NCBI GenBank assembly: GCA_019400425.1
Contig: JAFREE010000027.1
Location: 1-64,000, forward strand
Length of the DNA stretch: 64,000 bases
Source of the DNA: Hymenochaete sp. R1
Lineage: Eukaryota; Basidiomycota; Agaricomycetes; Hymenochaetales; Hymenochaetaceae
Reading direction: 5' to 3'
The stretch's first letter is position 1. The number at the start of each line of letters is the position of its first letter. The notes beneath the pieces were generated by a model that worked only from the letters and a program-made list of their open reading frames with translations, was not told the origin of the DNA and did not search any database. Of this stretch, positions 24,159 to 37,683 are shown piece by piece. Both the position numbers and the translations under genes were made by a program.

Positions 24159-24891
24159 GGTCGTCGAGGATGCGAAGGGGACAGCTACGTTGGAGTTTGT
24201 TGTTTTTAATCAACGAATACCGACTTTTTATATGACTCAAAGCGCAGTAGATGCAGAAATTGGGGCAAATTAAAAGCTGAAGCATGGGCGCTCAGGTGAG
24301 TATATATGATTGCCGCTCAGCATTGATCTAACGAGGTGATCGGTGGGGCGTAGCGTGCGAACAACTGATGAGCGCAACGAGCCCGAGCGATGAAGGCAAG
24401 GCGGAAGTTGACCGACGCATTAAGGCGCATTGCATTCGCTAATCACTCTGGAATCTTCTAAGATTGATGCGATTCAAGTCTGCAGTGCTTTCTTTTACAC
24501 TTCTATTCCTCCCTTATAGAAGACTCAATGAGAGAGGTGCTGGTACTGAGACTAGCACAAGAGGGCGCAAGGCGTAAATCTCGGGTTGATTTCATACGCG
24601 TTGAAGCTAGTTTGTATACTTCTACAAGAGCAGGCTTGAATACGGCGCAGTGATGCTCTCGTGCACACACGCCTCTCTAACGAAGAACGCGTGCTCTCTC
24701 GTTGGCGAGAAGTCCCTCAGCAGCTGCAGAGGCATCCCAGTTACCTAATGAACATCCGTTTCATTCGAGTCCATTGACATGCATTTTGCGTGATGGTTAT
24801 TTGAATGGACAACGAAGTGCGTCTTGTTGAAAGAACGCTGGGATGAAGTGAGTTGAATCCAGCCCAAACCATGCCCGTTCCATAACCCCCA
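24159..24891. other. Intergenic; no gene supported
   Basis: Lies upstream of secreted member 3 and downstream of the monooxygenase. A few short frames near the monooxygenase 3' end are shadows of it. Confidence 0.45.
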
Positions 24892-26821
24892 TCATAATCG
24901 TGCAGATGCGATCGATCCGTGAACACCACTTCGCTGTTTCCCTTCTGTTTCTGCAAGCTGCGCGCACATTTTCTCCCCCTTCTCTTTCCACCATTTCTCG
25001 GCCTCCGCATCTGCATCATATCCAAACTGCGCAAAGTTCTTCTTTCGGTCCGCCCATTGATTACTGTTCCCTTCGCCGTCAGATTCTTTCTCGTTTCCAG
25101 ATCCGTCGTTTGCGTCCGGATCCGGATCCAGTCCCCACCGCGCCCTCTCGCTTCTCATTGCAGTTCTCATACTCGCATCTCGGGACTCTTGTTCAGCTCC
25201 ATCCGGCAAGTGAAAGATATGCTGGTTCAGGCGTGAGCTTCCCTGAGTGGAAGCTGTGCGTTCATATCTGATGGCCTCATATGCGCGCAGGAGAGGCGTG
25301 ATCTGCGAGGCATGTGTGAGGTGTGAGAAGAGATTACCTAGGACCGCAGCGTCTTCAATTGCCATTGCAGCTCCCTGTGCCCTGTATGGCTGCGGAAAGT
25401 GATCTAATGTGAGTGCCTCAGAATGATGTCTTAAATTACTTACCAGCATTGGATGACACGCGTCCCCGAGTAGGGCTATACGACCATTCCGATGTATCCA
25501 CGTCTCAATCGGTTGACGGTCCATGATACGCCATTTGAGGACCGTTGGTACCATGGCTAAGAGTTTCTCAATTCTGGCAGGAATACGTGAGATAAACACG
25601 CTAGTTTGATCAGGAATGCACCCGAACCTGGAATCCCACCCCCTAAAATCCTCCCGCATTCTGTCAGCGCTTCCTTCTGCTGTCCACGACTCAATCGACC
25701 CGTCATCAGGATGCGCCATCACGATGTTATACTCTCGCCTCGCTCTCTAGAGTCGCACGGCTTAGTCCTTCAGTCACGACAGTTATCATTATCTCAAAAC
25801 TACGCACAATACAGTACGCCATTATGTGTTTCTTTGGACCCATCCATCCTGTCATCTCCGGATTCTCCACCAACTCCCTCAACTCTGGGTTATCCATCAT
25901 TTTATCCGTCGGTATCACAACCCGGTAGGCTGCATCTCCTGTTGGATCTGCCCTTGTCGGTTTCCCTAGTACCACTTCCCTAAGAAGACTCTTCACGCCA
26001 TCTGCGCCAATGATCAAATCCGCATCGACACTTTCCCCCGAGCCGAGTCTGACAGATGGTCTCGAGGATGAACCAGAGGGAGATGGGTCGACTGAGATAA
26101 CTGTACTAGACAAACGAAGTGTAGACACCGAGAGCGCAAGATCGAGGAGAAGTTGATGGAAGTCGGCTCGGTGGATGTGGTAGTACGGTGCACCAAAGTC
26201 TTGGACCATGACGTCCCCCCACTTCGTCCATCCCACGAGCTCGCCCGTGTTATCTAATCACAATTCAATACACCAACAAAAAAAGCAGAAGGCTCTATCT
26301 CGGACCATAAAAGTCCATTCCACTCACATCTCCTGAGAGCGATAGCGCGCGGCTCGACCGCAATCTGCTCAAGCTTTTCCCGAAGACCCCACCGGTACAG
26401 CAGCCGAGTGACATTTGGCGTCACTTGGATCCCAGCACCAATTTCTCCGATGGCTGGAGCGGATTCGAGTATCGTCACATGGTGCCCCGCCTTTCCGAGC
26501 GCGAACGCGGCGGCGAGTCCACCAAGGCCACACCCAATAACGAGAATCGACAAAGGTAGGGTAGCTTTCCTTCCACCATAGAGATTCACAGTCTGAAGAA
26601 GCCGTTAATGATCTTGAGAAGACCCCAAACCAAAGAAAAGGTCTCACCTGCGAAATCCCGGATGCCCTTGCCCCCACATCTGGCTCCGCGTACTTTCCAC
26701 GTCTCTGGTCATCTCTTGCGGCGTTTTCCTCTGTTTCGCCCTTCAATCACCCAACGCCACAGGTCAAGCATAAGGCACGTCAGTACACGTTCCTGCAGCG
26801 TGGTTCGTAAGCACGCACCAT
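24892..26821 (-). CDS. FAD-dependent aromatic-ring-type monooxygenase
   Basis: Six exons: 26789-26821, 26648-26740, 26328-26592, 25808-26253, 25444-25731 and 24892-25389, giving 540 residues. A class A flavoprotein monooxygenase of the PHBH-fold/salicylate hydroxylase type, using FAD and NAD(P)H. Evidence is the Rossmann motif GCGLGG (62-67) followed by TILES, GAGIQVTPN, the DLIIGADGVKS segment and GDACHP (368-373) followed after an intron by QGAAMAIEDA, which binds the FAD ribityl chain. The C-terminal 100 residues are charged and variable. The substrate cannot be told from sequence. The start is the least certain part: no ATG precedes the second exon in frame, so a 33-nt first exon and a 48-nt intron were inferred. 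Confidence 0.88.
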
Positions 26822-27239
26822 GGTTCCCTACCAGTCCTTCGACGTCCGTGTGAGTCCCCACAAAACTCAGGTGGTCAACCAAGCAAATGGATCCCGATGT
26901 GATCGTCCTTGTACCCTGAACTGCCTCCGGATTAGCGCGAAGATACCTGGCTCCGGATTTGGCTGCGCGTCAAGAAAATGTCAGAGCCTGCCCCAGGAGG
27001 GACGTGAAGGTGGGGGAGAAAGGGAGGAGAGTAGTTCTCATGATCAGTATATTTCGCACTCTCCAGAATAAATACGAGGAGCGTATATATATTCAGGTGG
27101 CTGAGCATATGCCGACATCCATTTCAGACGCAGGCATTCACCGTGTCGGACTATTACTCGAGATGCGGGTGTCGGCCGTTTGGCCCCTGGGAACGACACT
27201 CCCATATAACGTGTCTCGCCTATCTATGGGAAGTCAATT

Positions 27240-27485
27240 TTACGTTAGTGGTAAGTCATGGAGTTGAACTTTGTTGAGGAAAGAAAGCGTGTTCAGCTGA
27301 GCTGAGACGACCGCGTCCATTATCTGCTCTTGTCCGCGCTCGGCGTCGTAAACAGATTTCGCGGATTTAGAATGAAAGGTCACCCCGCGCAAACGATATT
27401 GCGAAATTTGAATCTCATCGAATCTGGCAGGCAATACAACCTGACTGGAGTCGATGGACGTGATCTTTTGAATGGCCCGCGCCAT
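27240..27485 (-). CDS. Possible small protein, 81 residues
   Basis: A single frame starting MARAIQKITSID with protein-like composition and no low complexity. It has no signal peptide, membrane segment or known motif. It may be a short gene, a remnant exon of a lost gene, or chance. No splice partners were found upstream. Confidence 0.25.
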   Translation of the reverse strand: MARAIQKITSIDSSQVVLPARFDEIQISQYRLRGVTFHSKSAKSVYDAERGQEQIMDAVVSAQLNTLSFLNKVQLHDLPLT

Positions 27486-28237
27486 AATTGAAAGGCCATG
27501 AATTTGTAAATTGAGCATACACGAATTCAAAGGCAACACAAAACATCCGGGAAAGGCTGGCGCTTTTGTAAGCCATATCTCCGAGCTACCGGCAGTGCGG
27601 CACTACCTTTTACACGCTTGAGCAATAGCGTACTCGTACTTCCCGCTTTGAGACCATGAACGAGCTTGTTTGAGCTCAGATGATGAAGACTCTTGTTCCT
27701 GTGGACAGATTTGTTGACGCATGAAGGGGAAGGCCGAGAGACATAACAAGCGGTGGCATGAGCCTCGTTTTCGACTCGAACAGACCCGAGTCTCTCTTCG
27801 TCAGTTGATCGAAGGTAAAACAGCTATTGTACTGCTTTCGCCGATAGTCGATCCAGGACTTCGTTTATTGAGCCGTCTGCGGGCATCCAAAGGAGAACAG
27901 TGAAGTCGTCGTCGTGCGCTGGCGCTGACCGACATCGGATTCGTGCTGTATGCAAATGCTTCGAGCGCATAGCCCTCGAAAATATCGCCAACGAGGACCA
28001 TGGCCGCACGCGTCCAGAATGAATATTATGTGCGCCGAAGGTGGTTGTGGTTCACAAACGGCGGACGAATGTCTCAAGGGCATAAGTCGATGATCGATGG
28101 CCAGTTGATTTCCTTTCGTGGAAAGTCATATTCACGTGATCAAAACGCGTCCCAAATAAGATATTTCGGGGTTTGCCGAACGAGCTCAGTTTTAAGTTCC
28201 GACCAAGTTTCGATCCAGCATGGTCTCGCCCGTCTGA

Positions 28238-28255
28238 GGGGGGGGGGGGGGGGGG
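28238..28255 (+). repeat. Run of 18 G
   Basis: Homopolymer tract downstream of the aspartic protease gene. It could form G-quadruplex DNA; its length may be unreliable in sequencing. Confidence 0.85.
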
Positions 28256-28396
28256 AAAGGAAAAATTGGCTGTAGAAAACAACAAAGGGCATCTCATCAA
28301 AGGTTCATCAGTCCGATAGATATATTAGCACATGCGGAAACATCCAATAAATCGTCCACGTCCCACGTCCATATCCTCCTCGTCCCCGCTTCTTGT

Positions 28397-30270
28397 TTAT
28401 ACAACCCACCCACCCACCATCGCCGCAATGCCTAAACTCAACCACCAAAGTCCCATCGTCCTCCAGGTTTCGACAGCTTGAATCTTCACCGAGCTAGACC
28501 CCGATCCCGAGCCGGTCGGTAACGGGTCCCCTCCGTTCGTGATGGTCGCGGCACCGTTGCCTGAAGCATCTGGCTGAGCGTTCGCCGAGCCGCCTGCTGC
28601 ATCCGAGAGTTGGGCAAAGCCGACAGACGCAGGCGAAGAACGGAAGACGGAGTAGACGTTTTTCTGCAAGATACCAAACATAGAAATCGTTATAAGCAGG
28701 GAGGGAAAGATGAAGTTTGATTTAAAACTACAGGGACACGTACGAGGAAAGTATCACCGACAATCCAAGCTGGTCCCGAGCTTTGTCCGCCACCTCCGCC
28801 GCCGCCACCAGTGCCACTTCCGGTGCCTGATCCGGCATCAAGGTCAAATATTCCCCCCAGGCATTGCGACGAGCCACTCTGAACGGGTCCAAGGTTGAAG
28901 TCGGCGGCGGAAATAGCCCAAGTGCGAGAACCAAAGTTTAACGTGGTATTCACGGACGTGTCGCAAGCTAATTTTTTTAAAAAAAAAAGATCAAGTCAGC
29001 CATTATCGAACAGGTCCAACTGCATGTGGGGACAGATACTCACGAATGCTCCAAAAGCCCTCCATCTGCCCCTGTAGCTGCTGGCTACCGTCAATTGCTC
29101 CATAGACACCTTGCACCGCACTAGTCGGTCCCGCAATCAAAGTCGTACCCGTATCGATCGCAGCAAGTCCGGAGTTACCACTGGGCACACTCACGCTCTT
29201 CCCCTGCACTGTAACAGCTTCTAATGGAAGCAACCAAAAGCTTGGTGTTACGCCGCTCGGGATATTCACAAAATCGATGTCGCCTGTAAATAGGGAAGAG
29301 TTGGTACCGCCGAGGGTGAAGGCACCTCCTGGTTCGAGGCTCTGGGCATTGGCATCGTTAAGGAAGCGGGTGAGCCAGAAGGACATGACTGGCTCGGTGA
29401 GAGAATTGGAGTTGGCGAGAGATTCCCAAAATGGTGTCGCTTTGGATTCAGCGATGGTTTGAAAAGCAAGACCGATGAGACCTGAGACGGGCGGGGTGAG
29501 AAACCCTTCCGTGATCTGGTCTACAATAGCTGGAAAGTGAAATATAAATTTAATAAAAGCATGTTATTCCACAGGCTGTCGCGGCTCACTCAAAGTTTGC
29601 CCTGATACTGTGAATCCACCCATGTTGACTGTATCGCTCGATATTGTACCTCCGACAGCTCCCGATCCATAACTTATTTGGATCTGCTGGTTGGATGACG
29701 AGAACGACGACGATTTCGTCTGGTCGAAGAAGTCGATATTTTGGGGGCAGGCTTGACAATCCGACGAAGCAACCCAGAGGTCCGAGGAGCCCGTGTCCAA
29801 GATCACGTTAAACTGTTGTTCGCTAAACACATTGTTGCCATGTCATCAGCAACCTGTGCAATCAATAAAGATAAACGACAGACTCACGGTGAGCCAACCG
29901 TCAAAGGCGCGAAATAGCTCGAGTCGGCCTGCTGGTTCGTCGTCTCGATGTTCGCACTATTTCCCGCACGCCTGTCTTTCCGCCTCCCGGAGGCGGAGGT
30001 ATTAGCGTCGGGATTCCCAAGAAAGCTGACTCCGCCGCCCGAGGCGATATTGATCGCGGGCCGCCCGTATTTGAGCCTGAGGCTATCTGCGATGGCGGCG
30101 TAGTCTGCCGGACCCCGCGGGGATGCTTGCCGCCGGAGGAGCGGGACATGCAGTGGCTCGGGATTCGCGCTCGGATTGGGTGCTGCAATGACTGCCGAGA
30201 GAGGACTGGTGAAGGCGAGGAAGAGGACAAGGGCACCTGCGGCCGTGGGTCTTTCGCGTGTAGGCGTCAT
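28397..30270 (-). CDS. Pepsin-type aspartic protease, probably GPI-anchored
   Basis: Five exons: 29888-30270, 29590-29822, 29044-29529, 28744-28967 and 28397-28663, giving 530 residues. A family A1 endopeptidase. An N-terminal signal peptide is followed by a propeptide of about 100 residues with a basic GRRKDRR stretch that may be a maturation site. The catalytic Asps are D137 in DTGSSDLW and D331 in DTGT; the flap Tyr lies in ISYGSGAV. Near the end, PAWIVGDTFL is the conserved strand before the C-terminus. A Ser/Gly/Ala-rich stalk and a hydrophobic tail follow (WWLSLGIAAMVGGWVV), typical of a GPI signal, so it probably sits on the cell surface or wall. A Gly-rich insert lies just before PAWIVGD. 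Confidence 0.93.
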
Positions 30271-31662
30271 CGCTTTTACGTGTGAATATGAATGTGAGTG
30301 ATTGAGTGGGTATGGACAAGGCGACGATTAGGGTGAGTATATGTAAGTAAAGACCTCGCTGAGACTGTTGGGCGATGTCGACGTCGTCAAGACGCACGAC
30401 GAGGAGAAAGAGAAGAAGAAGGGAAGGGAAAGGGGATGGTGGGTGTACGACGTCAAGCCGCGACTGTATGGATGTGGATGTTTTTGTTCCAAGTTATTTC
30501 AGGAGGCGTGGGACCCCGCAGCAACTGGCCAGGTCGACTACTTTTTTATTATTTATTTTTATTTTCTTCATCCATCCACCATCTTACACTATTACTACTG
30601 GTAGCCAACCGTCTCCGTCGAATCACATCACCTCCCGTCTTTTCCGCAGCATGTCCTGCCTCGTTCCCTCACAGTGTTTAATCTCTCACCTGGAGCCTGG
30701 AGCACTCCGATTCCTTCTTCGAGCAAATCCTTCGCGTTTTGAAAGAATAAAAATACCCACATTCTCCGCAGTTGATGGCGTGAGTAAGGTTTGCGCGTTC
30801 TCGTGAACAGCGGGACGGAGTCGTCATTTAATCGTAAAGAACATGCGGATGCTTCTCAGAGTGATTTTTTTATGACTCCGTACGCGTGTGTATGCATTTG
30901 AGCTCGGATCGACACTTACTCGGTGTTCGAACCACTCCCCTCTCAACGACAACTTGAACACTCCCACCGCTATGACCGATCGGTACGAAGACACTAGCAA
31001 CAACGCCAACGTCGCTTAAAAACTACTGATTGTTCCATGTCTCGAAGCAACTACTAGGTAATTGAAATATCTAAATATAGATGTGTGGCTTTTCGGCGCT
31101 CCCTCCGGCCTCACGTGGTCCGATAGCTTGGTAAGTCGATGCAAGTGAATACTCAGGACTCAGGACTTGTCACGATGTGATGAATCGTCATCATGAACTA
31201 CTCCCAATAGCTTTTGTCCAGAGGTTTCTCATGCCACGGGCCGCCGGCGCAGGCAGGGGATGCAGCGTTTTATTTTAACACACACAGCTCGTATGTGGCT
31301 TTTTCTTTCCTGCGCCACCGGATCTTTATTTGGCCCTTCCATCGATGCGACTTTGCGATTAAGGCTTGATTATAAGGTGATGAACTGAGTAAAGCTTGTG
31401 GTTCTCAAAAATTCACCTTCAAGTGACTATTCAGGAGGCTCTCTGGGCATCGGGAGGCAATGTTCCAGCTACTTCAACTTAACAGGTCACTGGAGATTCA
31501 AACGTGCATTTTTTTGTTCAAATATGGGGAGTGGCAGCATAAGAAGCTGGTGATGCATTAACTACAAAAACTTCGAGTTCAGTTACAACAACCAGGCCCA
31601 ACTTAAAATTGAACCTGCACCACCGATGCCAATCCCGCGACCTTCCCCACTGTACACGCCTC
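30271..31662. other. Intergenic, 1.4 kb; no gene supported
   Basis: Upstream region of the aspartic protease and 3' flank of the coiled-coil gene. Frames near 30,370-30,800 overlap each other on the plus strand and show no domain. Confidence 0.45.
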
Positions 31663-32304
31663 CTATTTGCGCATGTCCGTCAGCATACCCACACAAACAT
31701 TCAGCCTGTCCTTCAACTTTCCCAAAATCTCCAGACCAATGTTTTTATCCTCTTCGGCGAGTTCGCAGTTCGAAAACTCTTCTTCGACACCATCAACGGG
31801 TACACCAAGGGCGCTTATCGACCGCTTCGACAGAGCATCAAGGTCGTGGATCTCTTTTATCAGTGCTTTCCTATCGGATTCTTCGTCCCCAGTGAGCTCG
31901 AAATGCGGGATCTTCTTCATATCATCTAAAATACCGGAGAATGTATCGTTGGGGGAATCGGAAAGGGGAGTGTCGAGGTCAGTTGTGTACTCTTTGTACT
32001 TCCTTGAGATACGCTGCATTATGGCGGCGATGGTGATCTCTTGCTGTAGTTGCTCGTTCGATAGTTCTGATTCCTTGCCGCTCTTCTCGATGTCCTTGAG
32101 AAGGCCAGTAAGCCTGGCGAATGCGGCATCTAGCTTCGCAAGCAAGGTTCGAAGTTCCATCTTGTCTGATGGCCGGGACCGCCGGATGAGGCCATCTACA
32201 CGAGCCTCAATTTGTGCGAGTGTCGTTTTCGTGTCGGACATCGTTTCTTGTATCGAGGCGAGGACTATTCTTTGTTTTTCGAATGGGACTTCAAGCATGG
32301 ACAT
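31663..32304 (-). CDS. Hypothetical coiled-coil protein
   Basis: A single exon of 213 residues starting at ATG 32304; a GTG one codon earlier is not used. It is rich in Leu, Glu, Lys and Asp with heptad-like spacing over about residues 10-110, and has an acidic middle (ELTGDEESDR). No signal peptide or membrane segment. I do not recognise a family. The even codon use and length over 200 residues support a real gene. Confidence 0.6.
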   Translation of the reverse strand: MSMLEVPFEKQRIVLASIQETMSDTKTTLAQIEARVDGLIRRSRPSDKMELRTLLAKLDAAFARLTGLLKDIEKSGKESELSNEQLQQEITIAAIMQRISRKYKEYTTDLDTPLSDSPNDTFSGILDDMKKIPHFELTGDEESDRKALIKEIHDLDALSKRSISALGVPVDGVEEEFSNCELAEEDKNIGLEILGKLKDRLNVCVGMLTDMRK

Positions 32305-33073
32305 CACCGCTATTTAAGCTGCAGCGCCACATGCACTGACCTTACGGGGCTCGGCGCTCTTTCTGCAAGTATTCATAGCCGCCACCAGAATTGCCAGATC
32401 TGAAAAATTCTGCCAACCATTTAGTTGAGGGTTGCTTCCATCAAGCCTATCTCAGTGGCAATATTAACTAGGTATCCAATGCCACTTTCGATACGGGTTT
32501 CTTTCCATCGCTCGAAACGGTGGTATGGTGCATCTTGGCGTCGTAGCTGAAGTCTAGCCTCGGAGAGAAAGTACTTCCATCCTAGGCTTCGCTACCGCAT
32601 AAGCGTATTATGTTACTATCGCAATTTCCGATGAGTAATGTCACACAGCGTACCCTATTGAGCCGCTCAAGTTCCAGGCTCTCGTCATTTTTTTGTGGCA
32701 AACTGAGGCGAAGTGGCGAATAGTGTAGTACGCATCGACGTTATACTCACTCGTACGATTGTGGCGAGTAGGGTCATAATCTATGAATCGGGAAAAGGGT
32801 CACCCTACGAATGATTACTCCGTTTAAGCAACCCAATTGACACCGCGGAACTGCTTGATCTAATTACGACTGAGCGTCAGTGGGGTTGACCGATAGCAAA
32901 AAGTGAGCTTACCTAGTTGCCATGCAGCGGTTCCGCAAAGAGACCTTGCAGATGGATCGGAACTTGACGAGAACCCGCAGTAGAAGTATCGCACGTCAAT
33001 ATGACAAGGCCAGACTTCAAGAGGTATCATAAGGCAGACTGAGACAATGACTTTACACATCCCTAGGGTATCA
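32305..33073. other. Intergenic; no gene supported
   Basis: Lies between the coiled-coil gene's promoter and the 3' end of the mannosyltransferase gene. No open frame of note. Confidence 0.5.
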
Positions 33074-34274
<1,201 letters not shown>

Positions 34275-34512
34275 TCAAGGGGAAACGCGAAGAACGAAGA
34301 AAGAAGAGACGTGTCGGATCATGTGATGCAAACGCGTCTCATATTTACCGTTGTTTGCTTGCAGATTACCGTGTCGCACGGCAAGAATTTATAGAAAATC
34401 GACAGATACCATAGGTAAAACTTATTCTGACACACATTTAAAACACTTGATGAATAAAGATAAAAAGATTTTGGAAATTATGACCTCTACTCCTTGACAC
34501 TCCTCACTCAAG

Positions 34513-34872
34513 ATGCGCTCCAAATCCAATGCAACTGCCAACGGCTCGAATATGCAGGGCTTATCCGCCGAACATAAGAAACAAATTACGGCCATAAAGA
34601 AGCAGCTCAACGGAGATAGTGATCATGATGGAAAGATTGCATACAAGAACATGGACATACTCCGGGCTATGCATGTAGGTACGACGCAAGAAGATGACGG
34701 AGAGGTGGAGAGGCTCTTAAGCTTAGGTGCTACCTATTCCAGAAAGAAGGAGGCGGGAAAGAGGACGAATATTGGTGGGGGCTGGAGGATAGGAAGAGGA
34801 GCGTTAAAGGTGGTAAAAGTCATGGCTCTGGGGGTGATGAAACAACAGAAGAAGAAGAAAGGAAGGAGATGA
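34513..34872 (+). CDS. Hypothetical small basic protein
   Basis: A single frame of 119 residues starting at ATG 34513. The N-terminal half is mixed and hydrophilic with an acidic patch (QEDDGEVERLL); the C-terminus is Gly-, Lys- and Arg-rich. No known motif, signal peptide or membrane helix. Its start faces that of the mannosyltransferase gene on the other strand, so they may share a 322-bp promoter. It could be shorter if the AG|GT near 34,678 marks an intron. Confidence 0.4.
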   Translation: MRSKSNATANGSNMQGLSAEHKKQITAIKKQLNGDSDHDGKIAYKNMDILRAMHVGTTQEDDGEVERLLSLGATYSRKKEAGKRTNIGGGWRIGRGALKVVKVMALGVMKQQKKKKGRR

Positions 34873-35326
34873 GTCGCTCTGACTTTTTTATTGCTCACAC
34901 TCATAATAGTTGATCGCCCATCTCGTGTACCTGTATTATATGATTTATTGAATACCGTAAGCTGACTTAGCATCATAGATACCAAATCGATGGACCTTAA
35001 GAAAGATGTCATTAATTATACGATGGGCTGGAATGATATCGTTCACTTAATTCAGGCTGCCGCATTTACTTTGAAGACAATAGGGGGAAAAGAGCATTGG
35101 CTTGCCAGACATTTTTGACGATCCATATTCCGCTGAAATACTAATATAGTTCAAACAGCCGATAGAATCCAACCTCGTTCGGAAAAAAATCGACGTAATC
35201 GATGTCGTCAAATACATGCTAGAATAATGCCAGTGGGTTAGAAGCTTCTGAATGAAAATGGTGCGAATAATTTTAGAAAAAATGAACTCGAATGGGAATA
35301 AATACACTTCATGTGCTCGAAGAAAA
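34873..35326. other. Convergent intergenic stretch
   Basis: 3' flanks of two converging genes. No feature seen. Confidence 0.5.
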
Positions 35327-36513
35327 TCATGGGTCGATGTCCATCGCCATGGCATCCTCCAAATTCCCTCCAACATTTTGCTCCATCGCTTCTCCTTCCG
35401 TCTTTTCTTCATCCACTACATCCGCCGACGGCGCTTGCTGTAAGAACGGCAGTGGCTTGAATAGAATCAAGGCGCCATCCTGCTTGGGAGACTTCTCTAG
35501 GAACGGCAGATCCACACTTGGCCGGCCGATCCCTTCCCTACTTCTTTTCTTGAAATGGTCGAGGAGCGCTGATGAGATGCTGAATTCTGCGTTCGACTCA
35601 GCCCACTCGGAGGCGTCGGGATGGGGTTCCGCTTCAGACTTGTATTCGTCTTCAGAGTCGTTCGCAGCTTCGTCAAGGTCTGTGATGACTATTTCTGAGG
35701 GTAGAAATGGACATTAGGAAAAAACTTATAGGGTAGAGAGAAGCTTTGCTTACGATCTTTGGCGCGCTCATACCAAGCAGGTGCAGCGCCTTTCATACGG
35801 ACCTCAATGACTTCCGGACCTTCCTTCTTCTTTACATTCCAAGCCGAAGCTCCATTCATATCTTCGACTGAGCCATAGCAAGCATTAGAAATATTGCCAA
35901 CCGTAGGCAAGCCATTCTTGAAGGACGATGCCTCTGGAGACGTCGGTTCCTCGACAGCATACTGCGACAAAATGGCGTTCCTCGAGACAGGGCTTAGGCT
36001 TCCAGCAGTATACGCATAGCCGTATGTACTCGATGAGTTTGAGTCCATCGATACCGAGGCCGATAAAGGAGGTGCAGTTGATCCTTGAGGAAAGGCTGTA
36101 GAAGCAGCTGTGTCATAACTGTTGATTGGTGCGCCGAGAGGCTCAGTGTCCATCTGCTGGAATTCAGTCTGACTATTCTGGTTTCCTTCCAACGACATCC
36201 TCGCCATCCGCTTCTCCACCGCGTCATAACGTCTCCGCTTTTTCTTTTCCGATGTGTATTCCAGCCCATTCCCGTGTACACGTGCGTCACTGCTGCTACT
36301 ATCGTCCGAGCTCTCCTCAACATGGTAGCTGCTTCCGACCCCATTCGAATTCGGCGGAGTTGGGTAGAGGCTTCCATCGCTGTTCTTTCCCTTAAGTAGA
36401 CGCCCATGCGTGCCGGCTTCCGCGTCAGAGTCGGATCCTGAGTGTTTGCGCTTGAGCGTGGGCGGTCTGAACCAAGGATGGCGGAGGGGGTCTGCAGCTG
36501 CCCAGGTTGCCAT
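35327..36513 (-). CDS. Hypothetical Ser-rich, largely disordered protein
   Basis: Two exons, 35754-36513 and 35327-35694 (59-nt intron), giving 375 residues. It starts MATWAAADPLRHPWFRPP, followed by a basic stretch, Ser/Asp-rich segments and a bipartite-like basic cluster (EKKKRRRYD) that could be a nuclear signal. The best-ordered parts are about residues 230-260 (VIEVRMKGAAPAWYERAKD) and the C-terminal SISSALLDHFKKR region followed by an acidic tail. No family recognised. Long open exons and matched splice phases support a real gene. Confidence 0.68.
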
Positions 36514-37043
36514 TGATTGAGTTTCAAGACTGTTTAGCCGCCAAATTTGAGTGTTGAAAACGAAAGTGTGATTGAAAGAAAGTAGGGAAAATGTTCAAAA
36601 TCTTTATGAAGGTGAGCGTCGGGAGCAAAGTTGGCCCTCGATGCTGATGGAACATTCAAGAAAGCCAGTCCCGAAATGGAAGTATTGACGCCCATCAAAT
36701 CCATGCGCGCGCTCAGGCTGCGACGTCGATTGCCCTCTTCTTCATCACCCCACTGTTTGTTTAACTTCGACCACTACGAACGAGAATACACTTCCATTTT
36801 GACTTACTTTGATTTCTATGGGCATTCGTCAGTTTCTTGAAGAATAGAATACTGCGTAACGAGCCCTTCCTTCAAAATTGGTTCCAAAGACTTTGCCGAA
36901 AGCTTCAAAACCACTCATTGAGTCTGCGATCAAGTATATTTAACAAGAGCGAGCGTGTAACATTGGAATGTGTAAACAATGCAGAGTAAAGTAAGCCTGG
37001 ATACATTCTATATCTCTGAGCTTTGTATTCTACACTCAGACCT
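36514..37043. other. Intergenic; no gene supported
   Basis: Promoter side of the Ser-rich protein gene and 3' flank of the next relic. Short frames only. Confidence 0.45.
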
Positions 37044-37428
37044 CTAAACACCTCTTAGACAGAAGATCTCTTTACATTCGCAGGTTTCTGTCAAAGCTCT
37101 ACGGATGACATTGGCCTCGGGTTTGAGCTTTGCAGCGACATCCTCGACCTTGAGAGCTCTCTTGGCAACGAGATGCTCTTTAAGCTCCTCGGCCTTCGCA
37201 ATACAGAACGCGCGGAGAAAAAAGTGATTTCCGACCTTCATCATTGGTCTTCTTGGCAACCTTGTTCTATATAACGCCGTCCACCAGTTTCTTTGCCCCC
37301 AAGCAATGACGTGGCGAGTGAAAAAAGGTGAGAAATTGGAGTTTCTGACTAAGCTTTTGCCATAACTTACTTATCTTCCGTGTTGTAGCATTCTCAAGCC
37401 CTACGAACTTAATGGTACTACAAGCCAT
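37044..37428 (-). pseudogene. Degenerate or mis-modelled paralogue of the 37,684-38,378 gene
   Basis: The C-terminal frame (LKVEDVAAKLKPEANVIRRA) resembles the SHTAEDIVAKVKEVAHTIDTA region of the neighbouring gene, and a short upstream frame (MACSTIKFVGLEN) resembles its SNTLYKFI region. The splice sites I could find (donor GTAAGT at 37370, acceptor TATAG near 37266) do not give matching phases, so this is either a broken copy or a gene with an intron I did not place. Confidence 0.35.
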
Positions 37429-37683
37429 GATGTACAAAAGAAAATAACGATCTTTTGGAAAAGGTGAGGGATTGAAAGTAGGTATGGTGTGGCCTTCGAG
37501 CTTTTCGTATGATGACCTTACTACCGCTTTGCGTAAAGGAAGGTGCCTGCAAAGCACGCTACCGTTTCCCTCAGGAGACAGTTTTTTTGTCTCCTTCTAT
37601 TGATCTTATACGACTTGGACTGTTCAGATGCTTTAACTAGGATACGAGGAACTATAGGCTCTAGCTTCTAAGTCTCTTTGGAC

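Larger units (their letters stand above)
26822..28396. other. Intergenic, 1.6 kb, with one possible small ORF
   Basis: Mostly without coding signal. It contains the separate 27,240-27,485 ORF and the 18-G run, both listed. Several overlapping frames near 27,800-28,100 on the minus strand look like chance. Confidence 0.4.

Noticed and set aside
31667..32317. 216-codon plus-strand frame
   Set aside because: Ser-rich antisense shadow of the coiled-coil gene, whose own frame is more protein-like.
35994..36527. 177-codon minus-strand frame
   Set aside because: Alternate frame of the Ser-rich hypothetical gene, which is longer and splices cleanly.
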